Positions 14,097 through 18,808 of a stretch of DNA of 18,808 nucleotides are shown piece after piece (position 1 is the first letter of the stretch; each line of letters starts with the position of its first letter). Source of the DNA: JAWUWD01 sp034112085 (GTDB lineage: Bacteria; Bacteroidota; Bacteroidia; Cytophagales; Cyclobacteriaceae); contig JAWUWD010000118.1 in the NCBI GenBank assembly GCA_034112085.1, positions 1 to 18,808 of the forward strand, read 5' to 3'. The notes under the pieces were generated by a model, which saw only the letters and a list, made by a program, of their open reading frames with translations, did not search any database and was not told the origin of the DNA. Made by a program: the position numbers and the translations under genes.

Positions 14097-15068
14097 TTAG
14101 CAACATCCACCGCCATCATAAAAGTAAGTCGACTCGCTCACATAAATATCAGGCTTGTCTAGATCCAACAGTGCACCGGCTGTCTTATCGCAAATAGCTA
14201 GCGGTTGGTTAGGCATCAGCACATGTCCTTTATGATCATCGAAGTATTCCTCACCACCATAGTATATCGCAGCTTTCCCTGTAAAGATGCATGGCCCATC
14301 TTCGGGCATGGGGTCTTTGATTGCGCAAACTTCTACGCTTTCTATATGGATTAGCTCAGGAGTATCATATTGACCTGGAGCGAGGATTCTATAGGGTCTT
14401 CTTGCTCTTACTTCTACTGTTCCAAATCCGACATCTGTGATCATCTTCAAGTACTTATCCAACGGGAGTGATCCGCTGAGGCATAGGGCACGAAGTCGTT
14501 CATCATTTCTCAATGATTCAGGCATTTCTTGTTCGCAAGTCGGGTCTGATAGCACCAGCCTGCCATGCGGTTTGAGTACGCGGTACATTTCTTCAAGAGC
14601 TTTCTTTAGATCATCTTCTTTGAAGATGTTGAAGAGACAGTTTTGAGCTGCTACATCTATACTGTTGTCTTCAACTGGCAAGTTGAGTGCATCCCCTTTT
14701 TTTAAGTCTACAAAGTCAGATTGAAACCAAGGGTTGAGCTCTTCAGCTATCTTGAAGTTGTCTCTACTCGCGGTAAGCATTTCATCAACAACATCAACGC
14801 CTACTACTCCTCCTTTATTTCTGTTGAAATAGGAAAACTGTAGTAATTCCATACCTCCACCTACTCCGACATAGAGAATATTGGGATTATTAACGAGATC
14901 TCTGGAGTTGACCGTGCTTCCACATCCGTAGTTCATTTCTTGCATGATCTTCGGTATTTCAAGACCAGGAAGTTGCCCAATGGGTGTGGTAGTACAGCAT
15001 AGACCTACATCCGGTGTAAGTGCGGCTTCTCTGTATACGTCTTTGGTAGTTTCTAAATAGGTTTCCAT
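14097..15068 (-). CDS. arsM: Arsenosugar-type arsenite S-adenosylmethionine methyltransferase
   Basis: A 323-residue SAM-dependent methyltransferase that methylates arsenite. The SAM site is YVGVGGGMELL (66-76) and GVDVVDEM (90-97). Conserved-looking Cys residues are 24 and 25 (GLCCTTTP), 49 (NYGCG), 144 (QNCLFN) and 196 (ALCLSG); the last two fit the arsenite-binding pair of ArsM enzymes. The C-terminus ends GGGCC, another thiol pair. The CCTTTP start and overall shape fit the arsenosugar-biosynthesis ArsM family, which usually sits with a radical SAM enzyme ArsS; no ArsS, ArsR or arsenite pump is in the window. A promoter-like box and an inverted repeat lie just upstream, so it probably has its own control. 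Confidence 0.87.
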   Translation of the reverse strand: METYLETTKDVYREAALTPDVGLCCTTTPIGQLPGLEIPKIMQEMNYGCGSTVNSRDLVNNPNILYVGVGGGMELLQFSYFNRNKGGVVGVDVVDEMLTASRDNFKIAEELNPWFQSDFVDLKKGDALNLPVEDNSIDVAAQNCLFNIFKEDDLKKALEEMYRVLKPHGRLVLSDPTCEQEMPESLRNDERLRALCLSGSLPLDKYLKMITDVGFGTVEVRARRPYRILAPGQYDTPELIHIESVEVCAIKDPMPEDGPCIFTGKAAIYYGGEEYFDDHKGHVLMPNQPLAICDKTAGALLDLDKPDIYVSESTYFYDGGGCC

Positions 15069-15081
15069 AAAAGTTATTTGG

Positions 15082-15118
15082 AGCTAGAACAGCACAAACA
15101 TATCAAAAAGTTCTAGCT
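15082..15118 (-). promoter_or_regulatory. Likely arsM promoter bracketed by an inverted repeat
   Basis: On the minus strand TATGTTTG (15095-15102) matches the Bacteroidota -7 consensus TAnnTTTG and lies 26 nt before the arsM start. A clear -33 TTTG at the usual spacing is not seen (a TTG lies about 22 nt upstream). The box is bracketed by AGCTAGAAC (15082-15090) and GTTCTAGCT (15110-15118), a 9-bp perfect inverted repeat. A repressor bound here would block the promoter; alternatively the arms fold as an RNA hairpin. Confidence 0.45.
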
Positions 15119-15120
15119 GT

Positions 15121-15141
15121 TGAACAATTAATTATTGTTCA
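15121..15141. terminator. Dyad directly after the DUF3179 stop codon
   Basis: TGAACAAT (15121-15128) and ATTGTTCA (15134-15141) form an 8-bp perfect dyad with a 5-nt centre, touching the stop codon of the DUF3179 gene. It could end the upstream operon, but it is AT-rich and no U-run follows, so an operator is an equal alternative. Confidence 0.3.
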
Positions 15142-16179
15142 TTATTCATAAATGACTGATGAAGGATAAAATGTCCCCCATGCAAACCAGTAGCCCATAT
15201 ATGATTTAGTTGGAACTAGTCTTTCACCTGTTCTTGGACCTTCTACGGCATATCCAAATACATCCCATTTATTGTTTTCTTCATCCTGAAGAATTGCACG
15301 ACCCTCATTGATAGTTGAAAATTCAGGAGTTGTCCCATCTGGGAGGGCAGCGTAAAAAGAGACTATCAAATTATTGGTGGCATTACCTACAATTATAATG
15401 TCTGATCCTGCAATGTTGTCCATGATTAATTTATTAGACTCATCGAAGGACTTAAATTCATACACTTTTACATTTCTATTTATGATTACTCCATGCACAC
15501 GATCTTTTCTTGGCAAACGATTGTCCTCATATGTCAGAGGGAACGTAAGTAAATTGTTATTGGTCCTATAGCTTCCGTATGGATATACACCATATGATCT
15601 ACTAAATCCTGTATTTTGAGAAACGACCTTAGAATCTGGATACATTGATTTCCAAGTTCCCCACGTAGTTTCCACCACCTGGAAAGTGACCACTTCTTCA
15701 CCTTCAAGTTCTCCATTTACACAATCATTTCTCATTTGTGACCAGTTGCTACCAGTACCTCTGTCATATGGAATTAAATTGTTGTTATATAGCAATCCAG
15801 AAACGCCAAATGTTGTAATATTTCCATTGAGGGTTCTATCCCAACCTATTCCTGTACCAGTAAGTGGGCAATAGACAATAGCATAAGGAAACCCATTTAA
15901 TTCGTCATTGATTATTTCATGCCAATCTAATATTTGATGCGGGTACGCTACTGCATTGTTTCCATCATAATAGCCAATGACTAACTCTGAATCAACAAGG
16001 AAATTCGTTTCAGATGTTTTTTCAGGATTCTCTAATGCTGGAATCCCGTCTTTCCCAGGTCCTCCGTCCTGAATAGCCCCCAAAGGGATGAGCCAATTTC
16101 CTTCTGCTTCTACACCATCATCTTTATCACAGCCTAAGGTTGATAATGATAGGGCTATTATTACGACTAATTTTTTCAT
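15142..16179 (-). CDS. DUF3179-family lipoprotein
   Basis: A 345-residue lipoprotein: the lipobox SLSTLGC places the lipidated Cys at residue 17, followed by an acidic DKDDG. The rest matches DUF3179: the YCPLTGTGIGWDR motif, then TTFGVSGLLYNNNLIPYDRGTGSNWSQM, a WGTW segment, and a C-terminal block ending in SYMGYWFAWGTFYPSS. The conserved CPLTG Cys suggests a cofactor or redox role, but none is proven. Its ATG overlaps the stop of the outer-membrane protein gene (ATGA), so the two are translationally coupled and probably work together at the cell envelope. Confidence 0.88.
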   Translation of the reverse strand: MKKLVVIIALSLSTLGCDKDDGVEAEGNWLIPLGAIQDGGPGKDGIPALENPEKTSETNFLVDSELVIGYYDGNNAVAYPHQILDWHEIINDELNGFPYAIVYCPLTGTGIGWDRTLNGNITTFGVSGLLYNNNLIPYDRGTGSNWSQMRNDCVNGELEGEEVVTFQVVETTWGTWKSMYPDSKVVSQNTGFSRSYGVYPYGSYRTNNNLLTFPLTYEDNRLPRKDRVHGVIINRNVKVYEFKSFDESNKLIMDNIAGSDIIIVGNATNNLIVSFYAALPDGTTPEFSTINEGRAILQDEENNKWDVFGYAVEGPRTGERLVPTKSYMGYWFAWGTFYPSSVIYE

Positions 16180-17129
16180 AAGGATTGTGGTTTATTTATT
16201 TTGAAGAATATTCCTGCTGTGAATCTATTGGTTGGTGTTAGTTGAGTATTATTAACAAAACTATAAACAGGCAGGGAAGCGGAGAAATTAATTGACAGCG
16301 CACTACGGATAGGAAGGCTTAAGGCAGGCCTAAAGAACAACCATTTCCCGCCTGTAGCATTGATTTCTTGATCATTATTAAGGTCTCTGCCTGCTCTTCT
16401 ATATTGCAATGACAATGACGGATCTATAATCATGCGGTTGATCACTATTCTATCTGCGGCACCGATTACTAGTTGATATTCGTTGCCGAATTTGTAGACA
16501 ATCGATCCTAGGTAGTCATTATTTTTGCCGTTCACTTTCCATGTGGATACTACAGAAAGCGTCATGCTTTTTCTTGAGGGTAATGAATAATCAAAAGAAG
16601 ACCACAACAGGCCATCCCAAGAGCCACTGCCGGGTTGGAGATCAGCAGAAAGGCTAATCCCATTATTATTTGTCTTGTCTGTTTTACCAAGTGGAATTTT
16701 TGGACCAGCTCCAATGACCCAAGTCAGAGGACTACCTTCATTAGTAACCTTGTATTTAAGTAGAACGACAGCATCACCCACTCCATTTGTAATAGTAGAC
16801 TGTTTACCCGAAAAAGTGAAGATATGACGTTCTTGACGAATATAAGATAGGAATAAATCAGCGGACCATTTTGAAGTAAAGGTATAGCCAGTCTCTAATA
16901 ATACTGAATGTGTTTTTCGTTCCCTGAGACGATCGTTTAATGTTTTTTCTCCAGATTTAAGTGTTCTGAGAGTATTAATATCATAGGTCAGTAACATTTG
17001 CCAAGAGCCAACTTCACTAACAGGAAGCCCAATATTTCCAGAAAGAGGCACTCCACCTGAACAACAAGTTTGTCCATTGCTATAATTAGTGATTATAAAG
17101 AGCACGCAAAAAAACACTATTCGTCTCAT
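16176..17129 (-). CDS. Outer-membrane beta-barrel protein with N-terminal CCSGG motif
   Basis: A 317-residue exported protein. A signal peptide (about 1-19, ending NGQ) is followed at once by TCCSGGVPLSGNIG, then alternating amphipathic strands with aromatic girdles up to a short C-terminal tail. The strand pattern and the many Gly/Asn turns fit an outer-membrane barrel of the transporter-like type found in Bacteroidota. The vicinal Cys pair near the mature N-terminus is unusual and could bind metal or take part in thiol exchange. It is the first gene of a two-gene unit with DUF3179. The start codon lies only 5 nt from the arm of a 19-bp inverted repeat, so no room is left for a promoter between them. 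Confidence 0.75.
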   Translation of the reverse strand: MRRIVFFCVLFIITNYSNGQTCCSGGVPLSGNIGLPVSEVGSWQMLLTYDINTLRTLKSGEKTLNDRLRERKTHSVLLETGYTFTSKWSADLFLSYIRQERHIFTFSGKQSTITNGVGDAVVLLKYKVTNEGSPLTWVIGAGPKIPLGKTDKTNNNGISLSADLQPGSGSWDGLLWSSFDYSLPSRKSMTLSVVSTWKVNGKNNDYLGSIVYKFGNEYQLVIGAADRIVINRMIIDPSLSLQYRRAGRDLNNDQEINATGGKWLFFRPALSLPIRSALSINFSASLPVYSFVNNTQLTPTNRFTAGIFFKINKPQSL

Positions 17130-17134
17130 TTGTT

Positions 17135-17187
17135 AAAACTTTTTGAGGGCAGACGAATATAACATTCATCTGCCCTCAAAAAGTTTT
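17135..17187 (-). promoter_or_regulatory. 19-bp perfect inverted repeat in the leader of the barrel gene
   Basis: AAAACTTTTTGAGGGCAGA (17135-17153) is exactly complementary to 17169-17187. Inside, after one mismatch, GAAT and ATTC add four more pairs around a 5-nt loop. On the minus strand the hairpin ends 5 nt before the ATG of the barrel gene, so it covers the ribosome-site region. The order is U-tract, G+C core, A-tract, then UUUU, which is not the usual order of an intrinsic terminator, although it may still stop transcription from the WXXGXW gene. I favour a leader regulatory structure or attenuator. Confidence 0.6.
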
Positions 17188-17215
17188 CTTATGAAGATAA
17201 TTATTACTGAAATGT

Positions 17216-17237
17216 CTTCTGAAAGACTTCTGAAAGG
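17216..17237. repeat. Two direct copies of an 11-nt unit
   Basis: CTTCTGAAAGA (17216-17226) is followed by CTTCTGAAAGG (17227-17237), identical in 10 of 11 positions, directly after the stop of the WXXGXW gene (minus strand). Part of it also reads as a GTCTT-CTGA-AAGAC hairpin (17214-17227). It may be a repeated binding site upstream of the barrel gene. Confidence 0.4.
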
Positions 17238-17244
17238 GTGATGG

Positions 17245-17547
17245 TTAGGACTTAGACCATTGCCCTGGTACATATTTCCATCCTGCTGGGATTTTCTTCC
17301 ATTTCCCATTTCTCCAAGTTTTATTTATTCTAGATTTTACCCAGCGCCCCTTTACCCATTGATAGTTTTTGGCCTGTTTGGCCCACTTCCAATGCCCTTC
17401 AATCCAAATTTTATTTTTGTGGATTTTTGTAGGTTTGACCATGACAACATTGGGCCGTTGAGGTTTGATTTTGACAATCATTTGAGCCATAGTGTGACTT
17501 GTTGATGCCAATATTATGATCGTAGAAAGTATAATTAATTTTTTCAT
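17245..17547 (-). CDS. Small secreted WXXGXW-repeat protein
   Basis: A 100-residue, strongly basic, exported protein with a signal peptide ending TMAQ (about residue 22). The mature part has repeated W-x-x-G-x-W units: WIEGHW (48-53), WVKGRW (64-69), WRNGKW (78-83) and YVPGQW (92-97), which is the pattern of the YXWGXW/WXXGXW repeat family. Members are periplasmic or surface proteins of unknown job. It is transcribed away from the amidohydrolase gene; the 100-nt gap between them must hold both promoters, but no clear box was found. A strong inverted repeat lies downstream, before the barrel gene. Confidence 0.82.
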   Translation of the reverse strand: MKKLIILSTIIILASTSHTMAQMIVKIKPQRPNVVMVKPTKIHKNKIWIEGHWKWAKQAKNYQWVKGRWVKSRINKTWRNGKWKKIPAGWKYVPGQWSKS

Positions 17548-17647
17548 GTGTTTTTTTTCATTTTAGACCAGCAATCAGCCCAAAGGTTTAATCTCTTCAG
17601 TGAAAATAGTGGACAACTTATTACATGACCTATCGTAAGCAATCCTT

Positions 17648-18781
17648 ATGAAAAACCAATCTCTTTTATTTTTAGCTCTGGCCATATCAAGTATTTCACT
17701 TGCCCAGTCAGAAGATAACATCATGGATTTTGAAAAATACAACCCCCCTTCGACTTTGGTGGTGCCGGGCCGTGAGGTGAAGAGTGCCAAGTATCCATTC
17801 ATAGATGTACATAATCATCAGTACCAAATGCCAGATCAAGACTTGAAAGCCTTGACATCTGAGATGGATAAGCTCAACATGGCAGTAATGGTCAACTTAA
17901 GTGGTAGAGGCTTTAAAAGAACAGCAGATGGAGGGTACGACATCAATGATGGAGAATATTTGAAAAGAGCTATAGACAATGTAAAAAGCAATGCGTCCAA
18001 CAGATTAGTGGTGTTTACGAATATCTCATTTGTGGGAGTTGGTGAAAAGGATTGGACTGAGAATGCGGTGCAGCAGCTAGAAGAGGATGTTAAAGTTGGC
18101 GCTCAAGGCTTGAAAATTTATAAAAGTTTAGGATTTAGCGTGAATGACAATGAAGGAAATAGAGTGGGAATAGATGATGAACGTTTAGACCCTATTTGGG
18201 CAAAGTGTGGAGAGTTGGGAATCCCTGTACTGATCCATGCGGCTGATCCAAAACCATTCTGGGATGATCATGATGAGAACAACGAAAGATGGCTTGAATT
18301 AAAAGTAAGACCTAGGAGAAAGCGCTCAGACACTAATCCAGTTCCTTGGCAGCAAATTATAGATGAGCAGCATCATATTTTCAAAAAGCATGCGCAAACT
18401 AAATTCATTAATGCACACATGGGCTGGTATGCCAATGACTTAGGGAAACTTGGTCAACTTTTAGATGAAATGCCGAATATGTATGTAGAGATAGGTGCTG
18501 TAATCGCTGAACTTGGAAGACAGCCTAAGATGGCTAATAAATTCTTTGAGAAATATCAGGACCGTGTGATGTTTGGAAAGGATTCATGGCATCCCGAGGA
18601 ATACTATACTTACTTCAGGGTGTTGGAAACAGATGATGAGTATTTCCCTTACTACAAGAAGTATCATGCATATTGGAAGATGTATGGACTCAACTTACCT
18701 GATGAAATCCTAAAGAAGCTGTACTATAAAAATGCATTGAATGTTATTCCAAATATAGATCGGTCACAATTTCCACAATAA
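17648..18781 (+). CDS. Secreted amidohydrolase (Amidohydro_2-type)
   Basis: A 377-residue exported TIM-barrel hydrolase. A signal peptide ends near ISLAQ (residue 20). Metal-site candidates are DVHNH (Asp53, His55, His57), LIHAADP (His197), INAHMGW (His257) and FGKDSWHP (Asp312), in the usual order of the amidohydrolase_2 (PF04909) family of hydrolases and decarboxylases. The GLKIYKSLG segment (Lys156) sits where some members have a metal-bridging Lys. The substrate is not known. The gene is single, divergent from the WXXGXW gene, and ends 27 nt before the window edge. Confidence 0.85.
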   Translation: MKNQSLLFLALAISSISLAQSEDNIMDFEKYNPPSTLVVPGREVKSAKYPFIDVHNHQYQMPDQDLKALTSEMDKLNMAVMVNLSGRGFKRTADGGYDINDGEYLKRAIDNVKSNASNRLVVFTNISFVGVGEKDWTENAVQQLEEDVKVGAQGLKIYKSLGFSVNDNEGNRVGIDDERLDPIWAKCGELGIPVLIHAADPKPFWDDHDENNERWLELKVRPRRKRSDTNPVPWQQIIDEQHHIFKKHAQTKFINAHMGWYANDLGKLGQLLDEMPNMYVEIGAVIAELGRQPKMANKFFEKYQDRVMFGKDSWHPEEYYTYFRVLETDDEYFPYYKKYHAYWKMYGLNLPDEILKKLYYKNALNVIPNIDRSQFPQ

Positions 18782-18808
18782 GTAACTTAGGCATTTCTTC
18801 TTAATATA

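Noticed and set aside
17135..17187. Terminal inverted repeats of an insertion sequence
   Set aside because: The arms are only 15 nt apart, so nothing can be carried between them, and no transposase is nearby.

Overview
The window looks like chromosomal DNA from a member of the Bacteroidota, most likely a marine or free-living Cytophagales relative. The signs are many secreted proteins ending their signal peptides in A-Q, lipoproteins with short signal peptides, ArsM of the arsenosugar type, DUF3179 and WXXGXW proteins, weak Shine-Dalgarno sites and a TAnnTTTG-type promoter box. This placement rests on protein style, not on a marker gene.

Layout. 1-4519 (+): the end of an unidentified gene, a membrane-anchored class III nucleotidyl cyclase, then two tightly spaced secreted beta-propeller genes (Ig-like/LVIVD, and YVTN-like with a Met/His-rich insert). 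4521-7462 (-): DinB-like protein with a perfect FNR-type box upstream, a lipoprotein, an esterase with a C-terminal TPR, and a DUF2306 membrane protein. 7509-10160 (-): an AT-rich accessory block with two tandem DoxX-like genes, a PhzF-family gene and an orphan secreted protein. 10326-12903: Crp/Fnr regulator coupled to a diacylglycerol kinase-like gene, a divergent DUF427 gene, and a second Crp/Fnr regulator. 12907-17547 (-): secreted ten-TPR protein (operon with the second regulator), ArsM, DUF3179 lipoprotein overlapping an outer-membrane beta-barrel gene, and a WXXGXW-repeat protein. 17648-18781 (+): secreted amidohydrolase.

The most interesting part is 7509-10160. The genes are all on one strand, have low G+C, and lie between palindromic, more G+C-rich intergenic sites. 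Two of these sites (7509-7611 and 9263-9537) are diverged copies of one repeat. Their ends follow a common plan, read on the minus strand: NNNN-AAC, 3-4 nt, TATAG ... TTCTAT, spacer, G-TT-NNNN. The PhzF gene and the orphan gene are each closed in by matching inverted arms (GTTATATGC/GCATATAAC and GTTGTACAC/GTGTACAAC). This is the arrangement expected of integrated integron cassettes with attC-type sites, so I suggest a cluster of cassette-like units without an integrase in the window. One boundary, between the PhzF and DoxX-like genes, does not fit and may be decayed.

Regulatory structures also stand out: a perfect TTGAT-N4-ATCAA box upstream of the DinB-like gene, an inverted repeat bracketing a likely -7 box in front of arsM, and a 19-bp perfect inverted repeat ending 5 nt before the start codon of the outer-membrane protein gene.
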